From positions 4,294,012 through 4,358,011 of the forward strand of contig OZ029920.1 in the NCBI GenBank assembly GCA_964023275.1: a stretch of DNA of 64,000 bases, read 5' to 3'. Both the position numbers and the translations under genes were made by a program. The stretch's first letter is position 1. Each line of letters begins with the position of its first letter. The stretch is from Norana najaformis. Its lineage: Eukaryota > Annelida > Clitellata > Crassiclitellata > Hormogastridae. Shown in pieces: positions 21,761 through 33,024 of this stretch. Below the pieces are notes generated by a model, which did no database searches, was not told the DNA's origin, and was given only the letters and a program-made list of their open reading frames with translations.

Positions 21761-22012
21761 CATGAGCGGCAGACACCTAACATCATAGGTTAAGCAGCAT
21801 TAATTGTAATGGCGGTAATAAATCCAGTTCACAGGACTTCGCAGATGACTCCAGCAGGAGCCGACGAAGGACGTCCAAAGGCAGAGGCTTCCGAATGGAA
21901 GACGAAATGAAGGAGGAGGGGAACCATCTGTAGAATGGCGGATCGAGTTGTAGATAGTCGTTCGCCTTGAACGGAGACTGAGCCGGAGAGTTAGGATCGT
22001 AATCGTATTTCC

Positions 22013-22100
22013 GAGATTTCTACAGCACTCAACGAAAGCCACGTCACGGGTACCAGCTTAGTCACAGGCGCTCAGTCAAAACATAAACTATAGGCAAAAA
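22013..22100 (-). repeat. Family C retroelement 3' end fragment
   Basis: It shares GAGATTTCTACAGCGC (here GCACTCAACG), AGCCACGTCACGGG and CACAGGCGCTCAGTC with fragments at 37612-37900, 43050-43620 and 52235-52440. Read on the minus strand it ends GCGCTGTAGAAATCTC, resembling the GCGCTATAAAAAT 3' ends of CR1-type elements. Confidence 0.6.
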
Positions 22101-22156
22101 GGTTCGATTATTAATAGTATCCACTGTTTTATGTTATCCTGTCTTTCAGTGCCGTT

Positions 22157-22274
22157 GAGTAGTAGCAGTTCCACACTTTAACGACATCTTATAACATCAA
22201 CACCGTTGACGTCGCCCTCCTTCTGTATCCAGGCTTGGGACTAGCACCACACGATTTAAGGCAGTGGCAGAGTT
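22157..22274 (-). mobile_element. A-unit mini-retroposon with target duplication
   Basis: The copy is full length. AGTGCCGT precedes it (22149-22156) and AGTGCCGT follows it (22275-22282). Confidence 0.75.
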
Positions 22275-22718
22275 AGTGCCGTGGAAGTTGATGTATATCT
22301 ATATGTAAAGATGAAAAGAAGCGATAAATGGTGACTAACTGTTATCTAATAATTTGTTATAAATTTCATAGTTAACTCTGTTTATGCACCTTTAAGTCGC
22401 TATTATTCTAATTTTCGTTTAATATCTAGCAAAACTCCGTCACTGTCTTAATTTTAGTGGTGCCATTGCGAAGGAGGGCAACGTTAATCATCTTCGTTAT
22501 GACCAAATGCGCGCCTGTCTCTAAAGCAGCCGCAGTTCAGTACACCAGTATTTGTTAAGCAGTATGTATGCATCTCGACACTTGAGTGGCGTGAACGTTC
22601 ACTATGAAGAAATACTGTCGATTCCATTGTTTGAGAAATATCGGAACTATTAACCTGATGAAATAGCAGTGAAATTACATTTCATTATTTTAAAGTAACA
22701 TAAGAAAGTCATTTTTGT

Positions 22719-22824
22719 TCCAGTGTTTACCGACATCTGATTGCATCGAATGCCGTTGACGGCGTCCTCCTCCTTTATCCAGGTTTGGGACTGGCACTAC
22801 TCGACTATATGCAGTGGCAGAACT
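22719..22824 (-). mobile_element. A-unit mini-retroposon, diverged
   Basis: The motif order is complete. This insertion is shared with the collinear locus at 35811-35918, so it predates that duplication. Confidence 0.6.
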
Positions 22825-22872
22825 GACTATAGCGAAATGACAAGTGACACTTCAATTTAGAGTTGTCTAAGC

Positions 22873-23567
22873 GGATTCCTACTAGCGAATATGCGTGAAG
22901 TTTATGTTTAAAAAAGGTTAGCGCGAATTCGCTGGACCGGTTGGCATAAAATGACGCCACCTAATGATTTATTCAAGTCTATTTCTTCCTTCATTCGCTA
23001 GATGGTTTTTAATTTTCCTTGAAGTCCCTTTAGTCAACTCCATGAGGCAGCCATGGGGACGAAATGTTATTCTTTCTTTGCTTAGCGTTGGCAAGTAAGG
23101 GCGTTTATCACCCTTCTCCCTCGCCGCCTAATCTTGTCACCGACGATCAGTATTGCATGTTATGACAGTGTACGTTGGGATGAGGCGCAAAACTATCACC
23201 CGCCCCTTAAAGGTCTACAGAAACCATGAACAAAAAGAACAGCAGTCCCTTGAGCTAGCACTGAGGCAGCCATGATATGAAGTGTGCGTGACTTCACTTT
23301 TCTTGACCTCAACATATGAGGGCTGTTACCCAGTCCTCTACTTCACCGCCTGATCTTCCCACTGATTACTATTTATAGCTGAGTTGCCTACGGGTGAGTG
23401 GAACAGAAATCTGCACACATGTTTTTGCCCTGGCGGGATTTGAACCCACGACCTCTCAATTGACAGTTTAGCACGCTAACCACTAGATTATAGCACACCC
23501 CTACACATTCTATAATTATTACTAATACTGTTATTGTTTGCTATTGCTATTACAATTTCTACTGTAG
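22873..23567 (-). mobile_element. Long dimeric tRNA-Asp-derived SINE (copy 1)
   Basis: Reading leftwards from about 23505, the minus strand has a tRNA-like head with an A-box-like AATCTAGTGGTTAGCG, a CTGTCAA loop as in tRNA-Asp(GTC), and the B box GGTTCAAATCC. A long body then contains two related segments, one at about 23240-23370 and one at about 23030-23160. Each runs AGGCGG, then ACGCCC or CAGCCC, then ATGGCTGCCTCA and finally GGGACT. The head and two-part tail suggest a dimeric SINE of about 690 bp. A full second copy at 37967-40443 is split by the Tc1 element. Confidence 0.65.
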
Positions 23568-23696
23568 CAGTCTTGACTGGCGGTTTCGGACCTTCACCTG
23601 GACGAATACAACACGTAGCATGTCATTAACTCGAGACTTTCTGCTGCCATCAACTTGATTCGTCTTGTCTTTTTTCTGCCAATATCGTTTCATGAG

Positions 23697-23699
23697 CAA

Positions 23700-23766
<67 letters not shown>

Positions 23767-23860
23767 AGTCGGTAGTCAAATAATCAATCAGTCGATCTGG
23801 CATTAAGTAAATAAATACGTAAATAATGAATCAATTACCCAGAACCTTTTTTTATTCGGT
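23697..23860. repeat. AAAT microsatellite plus Family E tail
   Basis: Seventeen or so AAAT units are followed by AATCAATCAGTCGATC and AATAATGAATCAATT. The same order recurs at 42580-42715, and without the AAAT array near 37020-37095. The microsatellite therefore belongs to a repeat family. Confidence 0.7.
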
Positions 23861-24012
23861 GTGGTCTACTACTACAATTAACACTATTATTATTATTATT
23901 ATTATTAATTATAATAATATTAATAAAATTATTTCATTGCTATTATAATTATAAAACAAATCTATTGTTACGTCACTTCAATTATGAAACAAATCTATTG
24001 TTGCTGGAGCAA

Positions 24013-24375
24013 CTAGAGCTGCTGTGGCGTCCAGGCTGGCACGCTGGAAACAGGTCGGCTAGCTGCACTTCCGAATATCGTGATCTTGTCTTTAAGCGCC
24101 GTGGTGAAGAAGCAACCCTGAGTTAGCGGTCGCGTAAGTGTAGAGCGTTCTGTCGGCGTTTCTTCGATGGAGCGCAAGAACTTCCGGTGAGGATAGGACG
24201 AACACCCAGCACCACCAACTCCCTCCTCTTCATCGCCGTCGTCGTCTGTTTCGAAGGCGCCTGCGTCGTGGGCTTCACTGACCCGAGCGTCGATGTCTCC
24301 TCGATCTCGACCCGCCGGCTGACCTTCGACAGGCGGTGTGGCTCCTTGACTCAGAGGACCGTAGCGTCCCAGCTT
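24013..24375 (-). CDS. GC-rich open frame, possible C-terminal exon, unknown product
   Basis: On the minus strand 120 codons are open and end at a TAG. The first bases, GGTAAG|CTGGGA, could be an acceptor. The protein has a Gly/Asp/Glu-rich acidic stretch (FETDDDGDEEEGVGG) followed by an ordinary segment (HRKFLRSIEETPTERSTL, then KDKITIFGSAASRP). There is no ATG near the start, so it would be an internal or terminal exon. The stretch is clearly more GC-rich than the AT-rich DNA around it and matches no repeat I noticed in the window. The product is not recognised. Confidence 0.4.
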   Translation of the reverse strand, partial: KLGRYGPLSQGATPPVEGQPAGRDRGDIDARVSEAHDAGAFETDDDGDEEEGVGGAGCSSYPHRKFLRSIEETPTERSTLTRPLTQGCFFTTALKDKITIFGSAASRPVSSVPAWTPQQL

Positions 24376-24384
24376 ACCAAATTA

Positions 24385-26545
24385 ATAAAACTAAGCACCA
24401 CTTGGTCTCGCGTAGATGCCTCTTCTTAACAAATGTGTTAAATTAAGTATGCGTGTGAATACATGCACAGATATTGAAGCTGTTAGAAGAGAAGATTTTA
24501 CTATAACAAGACGACTCCGTATGATGTGTTAACAGCTTGTGGCTGTCACGGCCTATGCTCGACTTTATACATGTTACACACACATGGGAAAAGTGTCAAT
24601 TAAACGAAAATCATCAGAACTGTTTCAACGAAAGTGAGATTTACATAAAAGCGATTTAAAAGTGTTTAAACAGAGCGTAAGTTTTCACTTCGTGTCTTTA
24701 ACGACGTCTTGAGGCTGCTACGGCCCTTGATTGATTTATAATTGTTACTTGAACTGCTTATAGATACAATGCCGACTCACCAAACATAGTTTTATATAGC
24801 TTCGGGAGAATTGTTTTAAAGGTGTTTATAAACCCTTTTTATTAACAACGGCATATGTAATAGATATTCTCATTAAAAGCATATAATAATTTGAAGCGAG
24901 TTCAAATTGAAAATTTGTTCTATGAGCGAAGTTGTAATTTACGTTGCAGGGCAGAGTGGCCTTGAATTAATAATGATAAAGAACGTGACCTTATTCCGAT
25001 TATAGCTATAACAATGAGATCGTGGTGCTGATTTTTGTTGTTGTGGATGTGATGATCACTGCAACGACTACATTCTTTATTACTATTAAAAGAATGCTAT
25101 GCTATTGTGAAAATTATGTATTTTACCAAGTCAGGTACATGTCAGTGTAAGCAGCTTTGGAAGCCGCAAGACGTCGTTAAAACTCAAACGTATTAAAACA
25201 GTTGCCTCTGCACGGTTAGACACCTTCAATAGGCTTTCCAGATTCCCTATATAAATGATTTTGTTCGATCAATGATGTAGTTCTGCCTTTATTACGATGT
25301 CGAAGAATACTCTCATTGTGAATGGCTCTGGCATCCATTAGAATTCGTTAAGAAATAGTATTTGTTATAACACAGTCGTTGCAATTGTAGATTTTAATTC
25401 ACATATATAATTGTACATTGTAGATTGTACACGTTTTTCTATAGCGACCATTTGGCCTCCACCCACGCACGGATGAGATCCTTCACCACCACTACACGCC
25501 AATTAAGGTCCCCGCGCACGGACCGTACTAGCCCGGGATTCAAATCTCTGAAATAAGCCACGACCGGGACGCGAACCTGGAATCCTCACGCACCGAGGCT
25601 TCCTTGGCGTTCGCGCTTGCTGGTGTAGCTAACTAGGCCAATGCGCCATTTCAGTAATAAACTCAGCAGAGGCGCTCATAGACAAAACAGAAACTAAACA
25701 AACATTTTCACATTAAACAGAATCTGCCTACCTACAGTTGGCTAGCGCAGTGGTCGCTCTTGTAAAGTACCCAATCGGCGCTATATAAGTGTCGAGTGAT
25801 ACCTACCTACAAACTGCAATTTACACAGAATATTCAGAAGAAAATTAAATCTCGACGTGACTGATCCCGGCAGCCACAGAACAACTGCTAATAATACTGG
25901 ATTGTTTACATTTAGACACATTTAAATCACGTTATCCTGACACTATGTAACCCTCATTCCCGTTAATTCTGTGAGTCGTCGCGAGTTCGTCGCGTGGAGT
26001 ACAGTATTATCTTTAAACTGGAAACTACTACACTTTGAAACCAGGGTAACTCTTCCATTGCGTTTAGTCGGGTGGTGCCAGTCCCAAGCCTAAATAATGG
26101 AGGAGGGCGACGCTATTCATATTCGTTATGACACAGCGTTGTTCAACAGAAGCTACCTACCTCGTTCAGTCCTTCTTATCCTCACATGTGGTCTTCCTTG
26201 AGGGTCCGTCGATTATATTTTTGTTCTCTTGTCCTTGCCTTGTTGTTGTCCAAACATCTCTAAGGTCGATTACACAACCCTAAACTTCGCAGCCTATTCA
26301 TTCCAGCGACATTCACATATGGTCTTCCTTAATTAAGGTTCTAGTCTTGTAAAAGTAGTTCTAAATATCCGAAATTTAACAGAGTTTACATACCAATAAT
26401 GCCGTACTCACCTCATACATTTCTATCCATTAACTTAGGTAATTCATTCTAAGTGTATACTAATTGACTGCCGACATTAATAAGTTCTGTTTAGACACCT
26501 TTAAATCGTCTCATATTAGAAAATATAAGAACAAGTAACACACCG
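24385..26545. repeat. Inverted-arm repeat block E7
   Basis: Left-arm units lie near 24530, 24650, 24700 and 24820 and the central segment at 24880-25145. Right-arm units lie near 25160, 25220, 25914, 26100 and 26490. It is nearly free of insertions and is the best template for the family. It keeps the empty site for the A-unit of E13 (near 24607-24625) and for the retrotransposon of E3 (near 25140). It was entered by one SINE at about 25405-25645. Confidence 0.7.
25405..25645 (-). mobile_element. tRNA-derived SINE, second type
   Basis: On the minus strand it starts TTGGCCTAGTTAGCTACACC and has the B box GGTTCGCGTCC, followed by a body ending AAATGGTCGCTATAG. The block copy in E3 (13470-13490) runs CACATATATATAATGCGCC without it, so the insertion is visible by comparison. 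A diverged copy lies at 58400-58600, just upstream of the RING-kelch gene. Confidence 0.65.
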
Positions 26546-27095
26546 TCAACAATCAGCAATTAGAGCTCTTCTCTCCATATATAAAGCCCTCATAAAGTCT
26601 GTTCTGGATTAAACTCCGCCACTGCCTTGTTTGGGGTAGTGCAAGTCCCAAGCCTGGATAAAAGAGGAGGGCGACGGCAACGGCCTTTGGTGCCATAAGC
26701 TGTCGTTAAACTGAGGAACTACTACTACTGTTCTGGATTATGGGGATGCAGCTTACTAAAACTTTCACCAAAGTTTAAGAATTGCTGATAACTCTTCTAT
26801 CTACTCAGCTGAGCTGACAGCTATAACAGAACCTATGAAGTGGATAATTGAACATGAAAGTTCAACCCTAAATAGTTTTGTTATATACACTGATTCTTTA
26901 AGTGCTGCCACTTCTATAAAGGAAAACGAGTCTAAATCCAGGCCCAATCTATTTTTAGAAAATGCTGATAGCACTGATAAATTTAAACATAGTTAACTTG
27001 TAATAGTATGGATCCCTAGCCAAGTCGGGTTGTCTGGAAATGAGACGGCAGACTCGTTGGCCAACAATGGTCTAGAAATAACAAAGATTAATTCG
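26545..27095 (+). pseudogene. Non-LTR retrotransposon fragment with RNase H domain
   Basis: Leaving out the A-unit inside it, the frame reads YKALIKSVLDYGDAAY (thumb region). After a shortened stretch it continues into an RNase H domain: SIYSAELTAITEPMKWI, VIYTDSLSAATSI and IVWIPSQVGLSGNETADSLA, with the expected E in YSAEL, D in YTDS and a final D in GNETAD. There are stop codons after DAAY and before LVIVWIP. This clade differs from the CR1/L2-like fragments in carrying RNase H. Confidence 0.8.
26612..26727 (+). mobile_element. A-unit mini-retroposon with 13-bp target duplication
   Basis: CTGTTCTGGATTA stands on both sides (26599-26611 and 26728-26740). The host site is the LDYG coding region of the retrotransposon fragment, and removing the insert restores its reading frame. 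The unit runs from AACTCCGCC to an ACTACTA tail. This copy fixes the ends and orientation of the family. Confidence 0.9.
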
Positions 27096-27584
27096 CAATT
27101 TAAAGGTATCTAATAGAACAGTTAGCAGCGCGTGTTTACCGACACCTTACGACTACCAAGAACTTGAATATCGACGATACTCTAAACACCACAAAGTTAA
27201 ATTAGTAGAGAGTGAACGAAATTAGTAGAACACGTTGAAAAAAGCGATTTAAATGTGTATCTCCGCGTGGCCATTTATTATAAGCAGTGGTATCAATCGT
27301 CTAACGGCATCTTGTGGCTGCTAAGGGCTTTGAAACCGACCTTAATTTACCTCACGACTGCGCCCTGCAACACGTGTAGCGCAATTAAGTTGTTTAACCA
27401 CGTTTTGTCATGACAAAGATTATTGGGCAACCAACACCATTTGCGCCAAATTGGTTTCATGTAGTTTGGTTCCAATGCGATGATAAGCTGTAAATCAAAC
27501 GAAAACGACAAACATATAACATCGGAAAACACGATTTAAAGGTGTCTTAGCCCAGCCTAATATTACCATTGGCATCGAGTGTTT

Positions 27585-27689
27585 TAGTAGTTCCTCGGTT
27601 TAACGACAGCTTATGGCATCAAAGGCCGGTGCCATTGCCCTCCTCCTTTATCCAGACTTGGGACTGGCACTACCCCCTAACAACGCAGT
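27585..27689 (-). mobile_element. A-unit mini-retroposon with 14-bp target duplication
   Basis: GGCATCGAGTGTTT flanks the element (27571-27584 and 27690-27703). The head is slightly short, ending at GCAGTG. The equivalent places in E2 (about 9845) and E5 (about 19640) have the uninterrupted AGTGTTTACCGACATCTGACG. Confidence 0.9.
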
Positions 27690-28030
27690 GGCATCGAGTG
27701 TTTACCGACATCTGACGAATATCAAGGACATGGATATCGACGATACTATCACAAATAACTAGCGAGAGAACAAAACGAATAGAAAATGGAAAAAGTGATT
27801 TAAAGTTGTATACGCTTAACATACAAAGACTAGCAGTAGTTTCTAATGTCTAGCGACATCTTGCTGCTCGGTCCCTTGACGTTGACCTTACATAACCCTA
27901 CTATTGCGCTTTGCAACTGTAGTGCATTTAAATAGTAGTAATTTCTATTTGCTTTGGGGAAAGGACTGTCGCCCTCCTCCTTCATCCAGGCTTCGGACTG
28001 GCACTAATCGAGCGACGGATTTGGAGGGAG

Positions 28031-28148
28031 AGTAGTAGTAATTCCAGTCTTTAACGACATCTTATGGCATGAAAGGCCGTCGACGTCGCCCTCCTCCTTT
28101 ATCCAGGCTTGGGACTGGCACCACTAAGTTAAAGGCAGTGGCAGAGTT
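28031..28148 (-). mobile_element. A-unit mini-retroposon
   Basis: The copy is full length, with the AGTAGTAGTA tail complement at 28031. About 60 bp upstream lies a second, partial unit (27967-28010, CCTCCTTCATCCAGGCTTCG). Confidence 0.7.
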
Positions 28149-31091
28149 CTATGGGAGAGTTGAGAAATCGGCTGTTAAAGAAAAACGAAACATACGATTT
28201 AAAGGTGTCTAAGAGCAGCTTATTAATATTAGTAGACTACTTTAAAAGTTCTTGCGTTCATGATCAATATCAATTTGTGGCGATCAAGGGCGCTTCCTTC
28301 AGTTTCAAAATCAAAAACCTAACAGTTAACGGACAAAAACAACGAGATATAAGACAGGAGAAAACGATTTAAAGGTGTCTTAGCGCAGCATAATAGTACT
28401 ATTTGAGTCGAATGTTTAATGCATCTACCGGCTGCCAAAGACCAGGATATGGACGGTATTCTAAAGGCCACAAATTTAAATTAGCAGGAAGTTAAGGAAA
28501 ACGAATATAAAACGTTGGAAAAAGCGATTTTAAGCTGTCGCACGTTGCCTGTTTTGATTGGCAATAGTGTCTAATTTTTAACTATGCCTTCTGGCTGCTA
28601 GGGCCGTTGACGCAGACCTTACTCTACCCTGCGATTGCGCCCTGCAGTTTCTGTTTTGCTTTGGACAGAGTCGTGTTGATACGTGTAATTTCGCTTTAAA
28701 TGTGTCGAAACTCGTCCTAATATTGTTATTAAATTAATTGTTTAAACTGCTAAATTGAAATTACGATAAAAGCCATTGTATTGAAACTGGTGGAGATCTC
28801 AAATCGTCGGATCAGTAGACTATTAGTCAGATGGCAGCAGTTGTCGACCCTCTTCTACGGCATTTTCGACAACCGATTTAAGAAGCGTATTCGTTTTAGC
28901 AAATATTCGTTGGCAAAATGAAAATAATATATTTTAAGTTACTTTTTTCAAGTCTTAGGCCTTGGACGTATGGTAAGGTCGATGTCAACGGTCACCGATG
29001 CCAGAATATGTCGCGAAACGATCGATAATTCTGCATGTTGGTCTGTGTGGTTAAGCAGCATCTTCGTTACGAGTGCCTTGTTAATTTGAAAACACGCATG
29101 TCCACGACAAGAAATTTGATATTAAAAAATGCAACGTAATGTTTGGTCCATGACAATGATCCAGGCAACTGTGAGTTCTCATTCAACATCAGAGATGATA
29201 CTAATTGCATTTTCAGACACCTTTAAAATCACTAGTCTTGCCGCGTATATTCGACTGAGTTTCATTAGGCAAGAAAGCAAGGAAACTACTAAAAAACCAA
29301 ATTTATATAGCAACGGGAGAATCGGTTAAGGGTTTCAAAATAAAACTACATCTTATTTACAGTAGCAAATATTTCACATAAACCTATTAGAAGCATATAA
29401 TTATTTTAGGCGATTTCAAGCTGAAAATTTAGTCCAAGAGGGAAATTCTAATTTAGTTCTTACTTTACTTTAGAGGGCAAAGTGGCCTTGAATTTATAAT
29501 GATACAGAACGTGACCTTATTCTGATTATGGTTATGATGATGATAAAGACGCTATGGTGATCGTAATGTTGATTTTTTAGTTGTTGCGGATGTGATGATC
29601 ACCACGACGACGAGATGCTTTATTGCTATGAAAAGATGCTATGCTACTGTCAAAATTAGGTACTTTGCGAAGTCAGATACAGGTCGATATCAGCAGATTT
29701 GAAAGCCACAAAATGTCTTTTAACATTCAAATTTATTTTTTTAAACTATTGGCTCCGCTTAAACACCTTTAACATGCTTTACAAATTTTATATAAACTGA
29801 GGAACTACTACTACGTTGTCATTAAAGTGCTCCGTCATCACGAACGGTTTGGTAGCCACAAGAATTCGTTTAGAGGTCGTCTTTGTTATAATACGTAAAT
29901 ATTGTAATCGTAATTGTAATATGAGATTTACATACAGTCACTTTAAGATTAAACTCATTCTAAAACAGAAACTAAATATTACAATTTAACATGTTAACTT
30001 TAAACAGAATCCATCCGCCTACCGTTGGCTAACGCAGTTGTCGCTCTTCTTAAATACCCAACAGACGCTATATATGTGTCGAGTGATACCTACATACATA
30101 CTGCATTTTACAAGAATAATCAGAAGAAAATTAAATTTCGACATGAGTAATCCCGGCAGCCACACAACGCACTGCTAATAGTACTCGAATGGTACATTTA
30201 GATACCTTTAAATCACTTTTCTGACACTGTAGTCATCATTTTTGTTTATTCGGTCATGTTGAGACGAGGGTGACTTCTCAACTGTCCATTGTCAGGTAAT
30301 GCCAGTCCCACGCCTGGGTAAAGCAGAAGGGCGACGTCAACGGCCTTTGATGCCATAAGATGTTGTTAAAAATGGGAATAATGCTAATCATATTTGTTGT
30401 GGCACAGCGTCGTTAAACAGAAACCACATACCTCGTTCAGTCCTTCTAATCCTCAACTAGAATGACGTCAACAAGATGTCCTTAGTCACTAGCTAGAACA
30501 ATGCTATTTTAAACACTTTTAACCCCGTTTAACCGAGAAAATATATTCATCATGCTGTTTAAACGTGGGTTTGACGCTCAAATTTCTAAGGAAATGACGT
30601 GGTGGTCAGTACTCTGGCCGCCATATGCTGTCGGTAAACACTCGATATTTACTAAAAATACCCTCTATCCATAACGACATCTTAGACACCTTAAAATCCG
30701 TTAGACACCTTAATTAGACACATTAGTTAGACACATTAAAAAATTAGACACCTTAAAATCCGTCTAAGCTACGCTATAATTAGGATTAGTCACAGTATGT
30801 CTTATCTGTTCTGTTTTTAAGACCAAGATGATATATTGCCCTGTAATGCTGCTTGAGAGATAATTATTGTCTTTGAAAGCACCAAGGCGCTAAGTAAATA
30901 TTGCAGAATGCGCCTCGTATACAAGGCAACGTCAACTGCCTGAGCAGCCACAAGATGTCGTTAAACACAAGATTTTTTATCGTGATACTGATTTTCGGTT
31001 AAAATTTTTCGGCATCAGAAGGGATATAGGCGTGAGTGGACTAAATTAGCTTAATCTATTCATAACAATGTATATCGATGGCGATGATGCT

Positions 31092-31400
31092 GTAAGTAAG
31101 TAAGTATTTTTTAATTAGCATGAGTCAAAAGCCCACACTTTACAACAATGCACACATCAATATAATAAAGGTCATGAACAATGTAAAATAGGGTCTGAAT
31201 GACAGCTTTATAAAAAATATGGTTAATTAGTTCAGAATACAGATCCACAACTTTTGGGAAAATCTAGCAGAATTGATATATTGATCTACTGAAAAAGTTA
31301 CAATTTTCTGTATTTATGTAGTGATCGGACGACAAATGATCTTTTACGGAACAATGTGTGAAAGTTAGGCAATTCAAAATTATGTCCCCTCTCCCACAAG
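31092..31400 (-). repeat. Retroelement 3' segment with AAGT tail
   Basis: It starts AGTAAGTAAGTATTTTT and continues about 300 bp, interrupting sequence that is continuous near 11600 (GGCAATGACACCGAGGCGCC). This is consistent with a truncated non-LTR element in minus orientation with an (ACTT) tail. No domain is left. Confidence 0.5.
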
Positions 31401-31789
31401 GTGATGCGCCCCCTTGATTACATGCCGGAGCCCCTCTCATCCGACCCATATTCTGAACTACCAGAATTTGTCGCCCCTTGAAAATGCTCTTGCCTCCCCC
31501 TTTCCTCGCAAGCAATCCTAGGTCAAGATGAAAATAGTATATTTTAGAGATTTGTTAGATCTCTAATGGCTAATCTTCGCTTTTTTCTGATTCGTTGAAA
31601 ATGCTGTGCACAACAATCACATTAAGGCGTTGGATGGCTAGAGATAGGCGATAATACAGGAGTGAAGTCTACCTTTTATCTCCTGACACTTGGGTTAGGT
31701 AATGACCAAGCTCATTCATAAAGGTGAACCCGTGTTATGGGGCCAAGGGTTTCAAAGGCTACAGCGACAAAGCATTGTGACAATATGGA

Positions 31790-32030
31790 GTGTTGAAGAC
31801 TGATGTTTTAGCCTTCGCATACGAAAGCAGATGGGCCAGTCCTCTCTCATACCACTTGATCTTCCTACCGACTGTGTGCGGTCAGTGTACTCATTTTATA
31901 GCTAAGCTCGCCCGAGGGACACAACTGAATCAGAAATCTCGAATCATCTTTCTTCTCTGGCACGGATTTCAATCCCGAACACGCGATTAACATGCCAGTA
32001 CGCTTACCACTAGAACATCACGCATCCGTT
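31790..32030 (-). repeat. Diverged tRNA-Asp-like SINE fragment
   Basis: It resembles 23330-23510: CCTCTCTCATACCACTTGATCTTCC, TATAGCTAAG, and then a weak B-box complement (GGATTTCAATCCCG) and CGCTTACCACTAGAAC. The head is eroded. Confidence 0.55.
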
Positions 32031-33024
32031 AGAAAATTCTAATTTAATGTTTGTTAACGTTGTAGTTCCATTCTAGTGATAGCAAGTGTTAAACGACATA
32101 TTATCGCTACCACAGACGTTTATACTTGCGTCTAAATTGTCAAAAGATTTATGAAGCTATTTTTAGCTCAACCAATCACATCAAACCGAATGTTTAATAT
32201 CATCACCAATCAAAGCAGAGAAACAAGTGGGATCATTTACGCTGAATTCTGAATTAACAACTGGAAAATACAATATAAGTTGCAATTTGTAGCAATACAA
32301 ATTGGTGGTAATTGTGAACTTCCGGTTTACTTCTGGTTTTACGTGATTGGTTGAGCTAAAAATAGCCTCATAAATCTTTTGACGATTTAGAAGCAAGTGA
32401 CGTTTACGCAGACCTTTGCATTCGACAAACTTGAAGTACACCAGGTCTCACGAAATTTAGGATAATATAACATTGGTTATAGTGATTAAAGGTGTCTAAG
32501 AGTTGTCTAAGTATATTAGTAGTACGCATTTTATGTGTAGCTACCAGCATCTTTCACGTAGACATTTTCATTCAATCGAGCATGGAAACGGATAACCCAG
32601 CGGTTGAACGAAATTTAGGAATATATAGCATCATTAAAAGCGATTTGAAGGTGTCTAAGCGTTGTCTTAATTTATTCGTAGTACCCATCTGTTAAACGAC
32701 ATTTTGTGGCTTCCAGAGCTGAATCTCTGCGTTTGGAAGCCCACCACTTGTGAACACTACTTCCTAACTGAAGAACTTTCTGATCTTAGTGACATTAAAA
32801 ATCAAATAAGTAATTTTCAATTACGATAAAAAATTTAAAATATGCAAATGAAGCAGTACCTCGACATTTCTTGCTTCGACTTTGTCCGCCCTGCATTATA
32901 CCTTTCAGCCACAAAAGAGATTGACGTTGGCCACCTAGCGGCAGGTTGAAGATGATCATGACGTGGTCATGACCGCATAATTATTAACTTGTGATCATTC
33001 ATTCATCGCAGAGAGATATCGTGA

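Larger units (their letters stand above)
22140..22873. repeat. Block fragment E6
   Basis: It contains minus-oriented units near 22184 and 22729, plus-oriented remnants near 22380 (TTATGCACCTTTAAGTCGC) and 22435, and two A-units. It is collinear with 35400-35960, including a GTATGTATGCAACTCGACAC-type string. Confidence 0.5.
27095..31090. repeat. Inverted-arm repeat block E8
   Basis: Left-arm units lie near 27105, 27138, 27304, 27397, 27535, 27707, 27790, 27854, 28195, 28365, 28510 and 28575. The central segment 29370-29690 has GATGATGATAAAGACG and GTGATGATCACCACGACGAC. Right-arm units lie near 29010, 29220, 29710, 29758, 30210, 30408, 30475, 30628, 30690-30760 and 30955. It has the intact target site of the CACTA-like element (27413-27428). 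TTAGACACCTTA-type strings are tandemly repeated four times at 30685-30765. Confidence 0.7.

Noticed and set aside
23425..23510. Functional tRNA-Asp gene
   Set aside because: It has a second copy with a shared 600-bp body, so it is the head of a SINE; the acceptor stem does not close.
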